64,000 nt of DNA from Arctopsyche grandis. Taxonomy: Eukaryota; Arthropoda; Insecta; Trichoptera; Hydropsychidae. The notes under the pieces were generated by a model. It was not told the DNA's origin and did no database searches. It saw nothing but the letters and a program-made list of their open reading frames with translations. The DNA lies in contig NC_135357.1 in the NCBI RefSeq assembly GCF_051622035.1, forward strand, positions 32,778,191 through 32,842,190, read 5' to 3'. Below, in pieces: positions 55,183 to 64,000 of this stretch; position 1 is the stretch's first letter; each line of letters starts with the position of its first letter. A program made the translations under genes and the position numbers.

Positions 55183-57231
55183 ATGGAATGTAGACTTTGT
55201 CTCTGTTCTGTTCCAATTGAGTCTTCTGTTTTCATCCACGATAATCCTCATTCACTGGTTCAATGCATTTTGACATGCTGTCAGCTGCAAGTCGGTTACA
55301 GATACTTTTGACAAATCAATCGTTAGCTCAACAGAGATTCATTATTATTATTTATTTTACAGGTTAATAAAGATGATTTGTTACCAGACACGATATGTCT
55401 TTTATGTAAAAACAATCTGAAATTGTTGAGCAAATTTAGAAACATTTGTATTCAGAGTGACGAAACACAGAGACTAAGGCTCGCTGAGAGTTTAGATATC
55501 AAAATAGAAGAAATTATATTGGATGATTTAATTTTGGAGGATGAGATTGATATTAATTCAACATCGGCCGTTGAAGATGCAACCAATGAATCGGAGTCGA
55601 GCAATTCGGGGAAAGAATTTTCAGCAGACCATTCAAAGCAAAACGCCTTAATAGAAAATGAAAATGCTAAGAAAAGCTCACAAGTATGAATTCGAAATTT
55701 GGCAAGTGTAACAAATATATGTATATAATTGTATAATCTTCGTTTTATGTTGCAGACACCTGGAGGAAGACCCATGCAGGAAAACCCATACAAATGTGAA
55801 ACTTGTTCAAAATCGTTCACTACTAAGACCTCCCTCGTAGAGCATATGAATTCACACAAAGGGATAAAACCATACCAATGTGAAGTTTGTTTGATTTCAT
55901 TCACTCATAGGATCTCCTTTTGGAGACATGTAAAAACTCACAAAATAGGAACTGCACTAAAGTGCCAAATGTGTTCTAAAACGTTCACTAATAAACGTAA
56001 CCTCCTGGATCATATGAATTCTCACAATGGGATGAAACCATTCCAATGTGAAATTTGTATGACTTCATTCACTCATAAATCAGCCCTCTTGAGACATGTA
56101 AAAAGTCACCCCGAGGAGAAACTGTTTAAATGTGACATTTGTACAAAGTCGTTCTATATGAAGTATTTTCTCGTGGATCATTTGAAATCTCACACTGAGG
56201 TAGAATCCCACAAATGCGATATATGTTCTGAATCGTTCATAATTAAATCTAAACTTGTGGAACATATGTATTCCCACAACGGGATAAAATCATACCAATG
56301 TAAAGTTTGTTTGATTTCATTCATTCATAGGTGTGCCCTCAGGAAACATGTATTCAAATCTCACACCGAGAAAAAACTGTTCAAATGCAAAACGTGTTCT
56401 AAATTGTTTACTACTAAATCTAGCTTCAAAGACCATATAAATTCTCACAAAGGGATAAAACCGCACCAATGTGAAATTTGTTTGATTTCATTCACTCAAA
56501 AGTCTGCCCTCAGGAGACATGAAAAATCTCACACTGGGGCAAAATCGCACAAATGTGAAATGTGTTCTAAAATGTTCATTGCTAAATCTTATCTAATGGA
56601 TCATATGAATTCTCACAATGGGTTAAAACCACACCAATGTAAAGTGTGCCTGATTTCATTCACTCATAGGTCCTCCTTATGGAGACATGTAAAAACTCAC
56701 AAAATAGGAACTGCACACAAGTGCAAAATATGTTCTAAATCATTCATTACTAAGCCCACTCTCGTAGAGCATATGAATTCACACAAAGGGATAAAACCAT
56801 ACCAATGTAATGTTTGTTTGATTTCATTCGCTAAAAGGTCTACCCTCAATAAACATGTAAAAACTCACACTGGGGAAAAATCGCACAAATGTGAAATGTG
56901 TTCTAAATTATTCTCTTCTAAATCTTATCTAATGGATCATATGAATTCTCACAATGGGTTAAAACCATACAAATGTGAAGTGTGCCTGATTTCATTCACT
57001 CGCAGGTCTGGTCTGAAGCGACATGTTTTAATAACTCACTCTGAGGGGATACTGTTCAATTGTGAAATGTGTTCTAAAGTGTTCACTGCTAAATCTACCT
57101 TTGTGGAGCATATGAATTCTCACAGCGGGATACAACCACACCAATGTAGAGTTTGTTTGACTTCATTCACTCATAGTTCTTCCCTCAAGAGACATTTAAA
57201 AACTCATACCAAAGGGAGACGGTCCAAATGA
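55183..57231 (+). CDS. ZAD-C2H2 zinc-finger protein, 17 fingers (copy C)
   Basis: Probable nuclear DNA-binding regulator. Exons 55,183-55,290, 55,363-55,683 and 55,756-57,231 in phase 0 give 634 residues. ZAD zinc ligands are Cys3/Cys6 (CRLC) and the CLLC pair at about residues 48-51. The linker is acidic and Ser-rich (SESSNSGKEFSADHS). Seventeen C2H2 fingers begin at about residue 157, mostly alternating the CSK...HMNSH and CLISFTHRS...RHVKTH types. This is the longest copy and has no lesion that I can see. Compared with copy A it has extra finger pairs in the second half (fingers 11-14). The frame ends GRRSK and TGA, followed by the shared relic fingers to about 57,358. Expression cannot be judged from sequence. 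Confidence 0.87.
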
Positions 57232-57358
57232 GACATTCATTCGAAGTCGTTCACTTTGAAGGATATCACCTTACAAAGTGCACAAATGTGGTGGTTGCTC
57301 AAAATCCTTTACTTCGAATTATAATGTTGTAAATCATGTGAAGCGGCATACTGAGTAA
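57232..57358 (+). pseudogene. Finger relics behind the stop codon (copy C)
   Basis: Same TGA in place of the cysteine codon and the same GACATTCATTCGAAGTCG continuation as in copies A and B. A shifted-frame peptide HKCGGCSKSFTSN ... NHVKRHTE ends at TAA. It shares with copy B the deletion of the sequence around TATTTTCAATTGAAATCTC, which suggests B and C are closer to each other here. Confidence 0.75.
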
Positions 57359-57611
57359 AACCTGTGTGCCATTGCAATATCGAATGGAAAGTAGACAGAA
57401 CAGATTCTAAACTGTGTATATGCATATGTTACAAGGATATTCATTTGCTAAAATTAAATGACAGAAGGGAAATTAATGATATTTCAATTCTGTGTGGTAT
57501 TCTTAACAGCACCATCAACTGCTCTGAGTTGGTGAGTTTAGTGAGCTTCCATGTGCCGGGTAGATCAATTAGATGTAACCATATTTTTGATATGCCCAGG
57601 TTTACCACTAA

Positions 57612-60129
57612 CACTGTTCGACAAATGACGACTTTTAAAATGTTACGGAGACGAGATATGACTTTTCTTATAGATCTATGCCCAGTGAACACGAATCTGG
57701 TAATAAAAAGTGTTGATTGGCTCGAGATTCGGAGATATATGTGTTTTTTAAATCGCGCGATTTTTCTATATCTTGGTGTTGTTCGGTCGATTTCTCAAAA
57801 TCTGTTAATTTTCTGTTAAAAATGAATATTGGAATCTACAGTCGGGTATTTTATCTTTCATTTGTAGTACTTTTCAGCTTTCAAATCTCTCTAAGTAGTC
57901 GTCCAGTTCAAATCAAAAGTCAAAATTACGTATTTTCACTTGGGATTTTTTCCCACTGTTAATACTATATTATATTGAGTATTTTCTATTGAAACATGTT
58001 TATTGGGATAGTGTTCTGCCCACACTATTTTTTGATTTCGTTTAAAAGGATTAATTGGATGTGTGGTGAATTTTAAGCCGGTAAAACTGTGAGGAAAAAT
58101 TTCGTATTAGTAGAGCACAAATTTGTGTTGTGTGCGCTGCATCATTGTTCGCTGTATGTGCGTCATTGACATTGTATACAACGATATAGTGGTCACAAAC
58201 TTTTTTCAATGTGTTTTTAAATAATTTTGTAATGAAATAATTAGAAGGATTTGAATTTAATAATATATTTATTGAATACGAATATGTATAACGTAAAAAT
58301 AAGTATCAGTACATTTTAAGCACCCTAATAAAAATAAAAATAGACATGGAAAATAAAAACAAAAATCAAAATGAAATTGAATATGAAGTACTTTGTACCT
58401 ACTTAAAAAATATAATGCTTTCGAAACAAAAATATTTTTTAGATTTTTGTTTTTATTTTCCATGTCTATTTTTATTTTTATTCGGGTGCTTAAAATGTAC
58501 TGATACTTATTTTTACGCTATACATATTCATATTCAATAAATATATTATTAAATTCAAATCCTTCTAATTACACTGTTCGACAAATGACGACTTTTAAAA
58601 TGTTACAGAGACGAGATATGACTTTTCTTATAGATCTATGCCCATTGAACACGAATCTGGTAATAAAAAGTGTTGATTGGCTCGAGATTCGGAGATATAT
58701 GTGTTTTTTAAATCGCGCGATTTTTCTATATCTTGGTGTTGTTCGGTCGATTTCTCAAAATCTGTTAATTTCCTATTAAAAATGAATATTGGAATCTACA
58801 GTTGGGTATTTTATCTTTCATTTGTATTACTTTTCAGCTTTCAAATCTCTCTAAGTAGTCGTCCAGTTCAAATCAAAAGTCAAAATTACGTATTTTCACT
58901 TGGGATTTTTTCCCACTGTTAATACTATATTATATTGAGTATTTTCTATTGAAAAATGTTTATTAGGATAGTGTTCTGGCCACACTATTTTTTGATTTCG
59001 TTTAAAAGGGGTAATTGGATGTGTGGTGAATTTTAAACCGGTTAATTTTCGAGCAAAAATTTCGTATTAGTAGAGAACATATTTAATAATATATTTATTG
59101 AATACGAATATGTATAGCGTAAAAATAAGTATCAGTACATTTTAAGCACCCGAATAAAAATAAAAATAGACATGGAAAATAAAAACAAAAATCAAAATGA
59201 AATTAAATACGAAGATAATGAACATTTCAAAGATAAATAATTGTGAAAAAATAAAAATATATCTATATTAAAATAAAATATTATGTTATATATGTTCTGA
59301 TATTGAAATATCAGAACATATATAGGAATAAAAACAAAATCAATTTTAATATCACACACTCAAACAGTTCAAACAAAAAAAAAAAAAATTTTTACGTAAA
59401 TATACGTTTAAAAAAATTAAGTCTATAACTTCGATCCGTAAAATTCTATGGTTTTATCAACACCTTTCGAACTGAAAGACCTCTCGAAGGGAACTGAAGT
59501 ACAATACGAATGTATAAACACATAAAAGAGTTAAAAAGATCGCGAGCATAGTGAGTCATCGACCATCGTATAGCTCGTGCAGCTTCACGCTTCACAAGCT
59601 ACATATATGTACAGCGCACGCAACACAAATATGTTCTCTACTAATACGAAATTTTTGCTCGAAAATTAACCGGTTTAAAATTCACCACACATCCAATTAC
59701 CCCTTTTAAACGAAATCAAAAAATAGTGTGGCCAGAACACTATCCTAATAAACATGTTTCAATAGAAAATACTCAATATAATATAGTATTAACAGTGGGA
59801 AAAAATCTCAAGTGAAAATACGTAATTTTGACTTTTGATTTGAACTGGACGACTACTTAGAGAGATTTGAAAGCTGAAAAGTACTACAAATGAAAGATAA
59901 AGTACCCGACTGTAGATTCCAATATTCATTTTTAACAGGAAATTAACAGATTTTGAGAAATAGACCGAACAACACCAAGATATAGAAAAATCGCGCGATT
60001 TAAAAAACACATATATCTCCGAATCTCGAGCCAATCAACACTTTTTATTACCAGATTCGTGTTCACTGGGCATAGATCTATAAGAAAAGTCATATCTCGT
60101 CTCCGTAACATTTTTCGTGTCGAACAGTG
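57612..60129. mobile_element. 2.5-kb DNA transposon-like element with ~530-bp inverted ends
   Basis: Begins CACTGTTCGACA and ends with its exact complement. TAA flanks it at 57,609-57,611 and 60,130-60,132. The inverted ends are about 530 bp and highly similar (TGTTACGGAGACGAGATATG, CGAAATCAAAAAATAGTG and others). An extra copy of the end lies inside at 58,572-59,090. A CACTG tip with a 3-bp duplication is reminiscent of the CMC (CACTA/Chapaev-like) superfamily. No transposase is encoded; ORFs of 60-110 codons inside the arms recur as shadows. Confidence 0.75.
58238..58571. repeat. Long inner palindrome
   Basis: Arms of about 130 bp start with TAATTAGAAGGATTTGAAT and contain ATAAGTATCAGTACATTTTA; they fold around an AT-rich loop near 58,400. 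A single arm copy recurs at about 59,083-59,215. The element could be a separate MITE nested in the larger one. Confidence 0.75.
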
Positions 60130-60550
60130 TAATTACTCATTGAACTCGGCTATGTTGAGACTGCACAGAATTGGAAATGAATTGTCCATGGTCGATTTAT
60201 TCATTGTTAGTAAATGCAACATGAAATCCATTCTATTTAAACATTTTTTTAGTATAATGTAGTTTATTTTGTAATATATGTATGTGTATGTGTATATATT
60301 TATATATGTATATGCGTATATGTGTATGTATATATGCGTGTGTTAAAATTTGCGTGTGCATACATGCATGTGTGTGTATCCACAAATGTGTATGTAAGCA
60401 AGCATATGTATGCATTATTCTAGTTATTAATTTTCTCTTATTTATTTCAATGTAATTTATTTTATATATTTTTTTCTTTCTCCATTTCCATTATGTAAAA
60501 TGGTCATTGTTTTCTTGATCGTAAAATAAATAAATAAATATGTACCTATA

Positions 60551-61467
60551 TCTAATATATATATATATATATATAATTTCGAAAGAGACTTTGTAAAGTT
60601 TAATGCAAGTATGTGTGTAAGGTTTGGGTGGTAGGATCCGTGACGTGTTATCAAAAAAATATAAATTTCGATTTATTTTCTTTTCGATTCTTTTCTGTTC
60701 AGATTTCGATTCCGATTCATGTTTCAGTTACGAATCCCGATTCCTTTTTCAGTTCCGGTTCCGGATTCGTTTTTCGTTTGCGGATCCGGATTTCTTTTTC
60801 AGTTCCTCTTAGGAATCCTGTTTCAGTCCCGGATCCCGATTCCTTTTTCAATTCCGGATCCCGATTACTTTTTCAGTTTAGGATGTTGATTCCTTTTTTC
60901 GGTACCGGATCCCGATCTCTTTTTCATTTCCGGTTCTAAATTCCTGTTTCAGTTCCTGTCCTAGATTCCGGTTACAGTATCGGATCCCGATTCCTTTTTC
61001 AGTTCCGTATCCCGATTCCTTTTTCAGTTCTGGATCCCACTTCCTCTTTCAATTCTGGATCCGGAATCCTGTTTCAGTTCCGGATCCGGATTCCTTTTTA
61101 ATTTCCGGTTCCGGATTCGTTTTTCATTTCCAGTTCCGAATTCATTATTCATTTCCTATTCCCGATTCCATTTTTCGTTTCCTGTTCCCGGTTCTATTAT
61201 CATTTCCTGTTCCGGATTACGATTCCTTACTCAGTTCCAGATCCGGATTCGTGTTTCAGTTCCGATCCCGATTCCTTTTTCAGTTCCGTATCAAGTTTTT
61301 TTTCCGTTCCGATTCCCTTATACATATATATAAAAAGACCATTCTTCGTGTGTGTGTGTGTGTAATTTCTGATTAGTTGTCATAATTTTTTTTTTCGATT
61401 CAAATAAATTTATTAAAAAACAAATAAATTTTTATAAATACCGAGCGAAGCCGGGTAAAACCACTAG
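60551..61467 (+). mobile_element. Helitron-like element with minisatellite (copy C)
   Basis: Starts TCTAATATAT (expanded to a TA run), contains the ~25-bp GGATCC-type minisatellite (60,665-61,320) and a (GT)n tract near 61,350. It ends CCGAGCGAAGCCGGG-TAAAACCA then CTAGT. This is the best preserved 3' tail of the three copies. ORFs through the minisatellite (for example 60,613-60,939) resemble those in block B and are taken as repeat artefacts. Confidence 0.5.
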
Positions 61468-61854
61468 TATTGTATATAATAACAGCATAATGTACTAATA
61501 ATGCTATTGCATACCAGTAAAGAGGCTGCAGGTTCTAGTCTCGTCTCAATACGTTGCTGGCGAGATCTACCTAGCTTAATTTTTATGACGAAACCAATAA
61601 ATCAGTATCCTCCCCCTCGGTTTCTCACATATTCGAGTTATTACCATCTCGAATTTGTTGAATCTTATAAAAAAATATGCTGCCCACATAATTTGTTTCT
61701 CGCAAATTTTCTATACATATATTTAAAAAAATGTTGATTGTCCATTGTATCATAGTATGTCTCTATCGTATTCAATGTTTGAAATGTTTGTATTCAATTT
61801 TTGAAAAATTGTTATTACTTGTGTAGAAAGAATAGTCTAACCATGTGTCCATAT

Positions 61855-62345
61855 GATTCACTGTAAATTCGTCGAATTCGATACCGAAGCAAGTAGGTCG
61901 AATAGCAAGACACCGAATCACGAGGATACCAAATTTCATATTTACCTAATCTCAGTACGTCGAAGGTAATTGGTCGAATGTAAGTTTTTTACGTTGACGG
62001 GTAGATGGCACTTTTGATTGATAATTTCAAGATTATTTAAAACAAAATAATATCGGTTTCAATGATGTTGTATTTTTAAATAATAGATGGAGTTTTGTGA
62101 CCTTTTGTGATGTGAAATTTGAAATTCACATCACAAAAGTGAAACACAATGCGAAATTTTGACTGATCTGACCAGAGTTGATCACTGCAATTATCAGTGA
62201 AAACTGATTTACATACTGTTAAGATGTATGCGGGATGCTTCAGATAACGCAGAGTGAAAGATGAGGTATGTGCGTGTTTACTGTTTCGGGTTTATTGAGC
62301 ACACTGTCGTGCGTGGTACAAACGTAAGTGATAAATGGGTTTAGT
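61855..62345 (+). repeat. Duplicated segment, right copy, with extra hairpin
   Basis: Matches 53,485-53,935 and continues into CAAACGTAAGTGA as at 54,926. A perfect hairpin with arms CTTTTGTGATGTGAA (about 62,102-62,139) is present here only; the left copy has a single short CCTTGTGAAATTTTGAC at this point. Confidence 0.85.
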
Positions 62346-62928
62346 CTTAATAGTATTGTAACGTAGACATTGGCAGCGTTAACACTAGCGGTGGATACCG
62401 CGGTATTTGACGGCGTGGAAACATACAGCGTGTTTCAATTTTTCACCAATCCGCGAGCCGCACGACGCCCCTCCATAGCTCAGGCAGTACCCCTAGGATT
62501 GTCCTGGGGGGATGTCGTCGATATTTCAGAGAGCGTGTCGCGAACATATTTACGACACTTGCTCGGCTCATTACTTTATTCAATTATCTTTCTATTTACC
62601 CGGCTTCGCTCGGTATTTGTAATATAAACCGCTTAAACATGGCCAATCTAATGTGGCAGCTCCCCAGGTACAAGGTGTGATACCGCTTCTTCTGTCATAA
62701 CAAAATGCAGTGCATACCATCACCTCATAACCACTTTATTGTTCAATTATCGTACTCTACTCATAACTGATCATCTAAACACGCAACTTTTATTGTTCGC
62801 AGCACACCCACAACACAGCCTTCTACGAATCGAAACTCCAAGCGAGATGACATGACTAAACTACACCGTCACTTCTCTCGCCCTTCTCCATATATATGTA
62901 TATACATATATGGGGGTGGTATATGAGT

Positions 62929-62934
<6 letters not shown>
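62346..62934. other. GC-richer unclassified stretch
   Basis: An 85-codon ORF at 62,370-62,627 (+) has no recognisable domain. ACCCGGCTTCGCTCGGTA at about 62,598 is the reverse complement of the Helitron-like tail seen at 61,441 but lacks CTAG. No other feature seen. Confidence 0.4.

Positions 62935-63021
<87 letters not shown>
62935..63021. repeat. (TA)n microsatellite
   Basis: More than 40 uninterrupted TA dinucleotides. ORFs reading alternating I and Y through it are artefacts. Confidence 0.97.
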
Positions 63022-63024
<3 letters not shown>

Positions 63025-63123
63025 ATTAGGTAATATCGGACCATTTACAGAAGATAGAATATGTAAAATCAAAATTGTTTTATTTTAAAAAACGGACAGA
63101 TTTATAGAATTCACAAATATCAA

Positions 63124-64000
63124 AATGTCAATATTGAAGTACCTACCTAGTTCGTTTTGTGACCCTCATTTATTAAAAAATGTTGCTAATTTATTGAAAA
63201 ATGTGATTTTCAGGAAAGAGTTGAAAAAAATAGAGCAATCTAAAAGGTCGGGCTGCGGAGCTGATGAGATATATATATATACCATCATCCTCGACATTTC
63301 ACGAACTGAGCTTTTTGGCCAACGTAGAAAAACCCGTGCTGACTATGGTAATCATCTTGATTATATTACTACTTTTGGAAAATAATTTATTTATTAGGTA
63401 CTATTCGACCACATCAACTTTAGTCTCGGCCCGATGATAGTAATTCGACAATGGACTGAAAACAACATTAAACACCATGAATATGGCATGAGGGCGAAAT
63501 CAGACAGCGGTGAATGTGGGACGTGGTTTTTTTAGATACATATTAGAAAAAACATGGCATTCATCGAACGCGTACATGGGATAGTTTAGAATTTTATAAA
63601 GAAAATAAGAAACTTTTGAATCAAATTAGCAGTGTATAAATAAATATAGCAACAGAGGTGATGAAATTGAGTGAGAATGAAGATGATTAAATTCAACAAT
63701 TAATTTTTAAGCGCACTTTTTAAGTTCCTAACTACATATGTATATTCCGGTTATTATGAAAGTGGAATAAGTCATATAATATTTCCTTTGAGATAATTGG
63801 ACTTTTGTGTAAATTTGTTTTAAAAATTATTGTGATACCTTAGCCTTATGGGGGTCTACGTGACGAGCCGGAATCTGATATTACCGAAAACGCAAAGATC
63901 GAACTCTTTCCTGAAAATCACATTTTTCAATAAATTAGCAACATTTTTTAATAAATGAGGGTCACAAAACGAACTAGGTAGGTACTTCAATATTGACATT
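63124..64000. repeat. Perfect 99-bp inverted repeat reaching the window edge
   Basis: 63,124-63,222 and 63,902-64,000 are exact reverse complements, separated by 679 bp. The right arm touches the last base, so it may extend further. Each arm carries the same splice-acceptor-like TGATTTTCAG followed by GAAAGAGTT. This could be a fold-back transposon or an inverted duplication of a gene edge. Confidence 0.9.
63213..63400 (+). pseudogene. MADF-domain exon fragment with a TA-run frameshift
   Basis: After TTTTCAG the exon reads RKELKKIEQSKRSGCGADEI, the middle of a MADF domain of the host-gene or Harbinger type. A short TA run (ATATATATATACC, about 63,270) shifts the frame. The continuation TFHELSFLANVEKP in the other frame fits the end of a MADF domain. 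The first MADF exon is not found in the window. Likely a pseudogene or a transposon remnant. Confidence 0.6.

Larger units (their letters stand above)
57430..60262 (+). pseudogene. Reverse transcriptase tail, split by a nested element
   Basis: The first piece (57,430-57,611) encodes LLKLNDRREINDISILCGIL then FHVPGRSIRCNHIFDMPRF. The second (60,130-60,262) encodes YSLNSAMLRLHRIGNEL and MVDLF, ending in TAG. They align in order with the C-terminus of the 49,224-50,045 protein (RREIADISIILNILNG, VPNRITRCNELLYIP, DLFNINAI). Without the insert and one TAA the frame is continuous, so the ORF was intact at this point when the inner element landed. Confidence 0.85.
57430..60540 (+). mobile_element. 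Non-LTR retrotransposon fragment carrying a nested DNA transposon
   Basis: Inserted in block C. ATATGT flanks it on both sides and the 3' end is a (TAAA)n-like tail (AAAATAAATAAATAAAT), in + orientation. Only the last part of the reverse transcriptase ORF and a 3' region rich in TATG/TGTG repeats (60,276-60,410) remain. A 2,518-bp element sits inside its ORF. Confidence 0.85.
55010..61855 (+). repeat. Segmental duplication block C, split by nested insertions
   Basis: Third copy of the zinc-finger block. It runs 55,010-57,429, is interrupted by 57,430-60,540, and resumes at 60,541 with GTACCTATATCTAATAT exactly where block A continues. It ends near 61,855 at GTGTCCATAT, where the flanking duplicated segment starts. 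Confidence 0.85.

Noticed and set aside
58346-58540. 64-codon ORFs on both strands near 58.4 kb
   Set aside because: They are mirror images produced by the AT-rich palindrome, not genes.
62370-62627. 85-codon ORF in a GC-richer patch
   Set aside because: It begins in sequence unlike any known start context, has no recognisable domain, and its end runs into a Helitron-like tail. A gene is not supported.
62856-63072. ORFs of alternating I and Y
   Set aside because: Translation of the (TA)n microsatellite.

Overview
The window is eukaryotic, most likely from an insect with AT-rich, repeat-dense DNA. The grounds are ZAD-type C2H2 zinc-finger genes, which are typical of arthropods, short GT-AG introns, TTAGG-like pentamers (the insect telomere motif), and an R1-clade retrotransposon end together with hAT, Harbinger and Helitron-like DNA elements. 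Lepidoptera or a related order would fit, but I cannot name the species. No rRNA or tRNA gene, prokaryotic gene or CRISPR array is supported.

Region 1 (1 to about 28,780) is one block of satellite DNA with a unit of about 85 bp, roughly 340 units, all in one orientation. About 35 bp of each unit reads as seven consecutive degenerate TTAGG-type pentamers; the other ~50 bp is unrelated and carries a GAATTC site. Younger higher-order duplications (1,274, 1,524, 1,910 and 1,440 bp) lie inside it. A 5'-truncated, poly(A)-tailed R1-clade non-LTR element (22,036-22,569) with a 14-bp target-site duplication interrupts the array. The many short ORFs here are repeat artefacts.

Region 2 (about 29.6-37.5 kb) holds two tandem copies of a ~4-kb block. 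Each has a three-exon ZAD-C2H2 zinc-finger gene followed by a Helitron-like element built largely of a ~25-bp GGATCC-rich minisatellite. A third copy lies at 55.0-61.9 kb, split by a 3.1-kb nested insertion. The proteins carry 13, 9 (truncated) and 17 fingers. All three genes share a stop codon in place of a zinc-ligand cysteine near the end, with finger relics behind it.

Region 3 (37.8-52.5 kb) is a nest of transposons. Two PIF/Harbinger elements, each with a transposase gene on + and a MADF-BESS gene on -, have been hit by a hAT relic, a Helitron, two hAT-type MITEs, a full-length 5.4-kb hAT element with perfect 8-bp duplications, and a 5'-truncated non-LTR element. Inside the 5.4-kb hAT lies an LTR retrotransposon (45,390-48,040) with apparently identical LTRs and no pol. 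Its single ORF joins a Gag-like domain to a tail resembling the PWI domain of the splicing factor RBM25. This looks like capture of a host gene and is the most unusual coding object here.

Region 4 (52.4-55.0 and 61.9-64.0 kb) holds MITEs and fold-back elements, a probable solo LTR, a duplicated segment flanking the third zinc-finger block, a (TA)n microsatellite, and a MADF exon fragment inside a perfect 99-bp inverted repeat that runs into the window edge. The plausible functional genes are the zinc-finger genes; the other coding stretches belong to mobile elements, mostly decayed.
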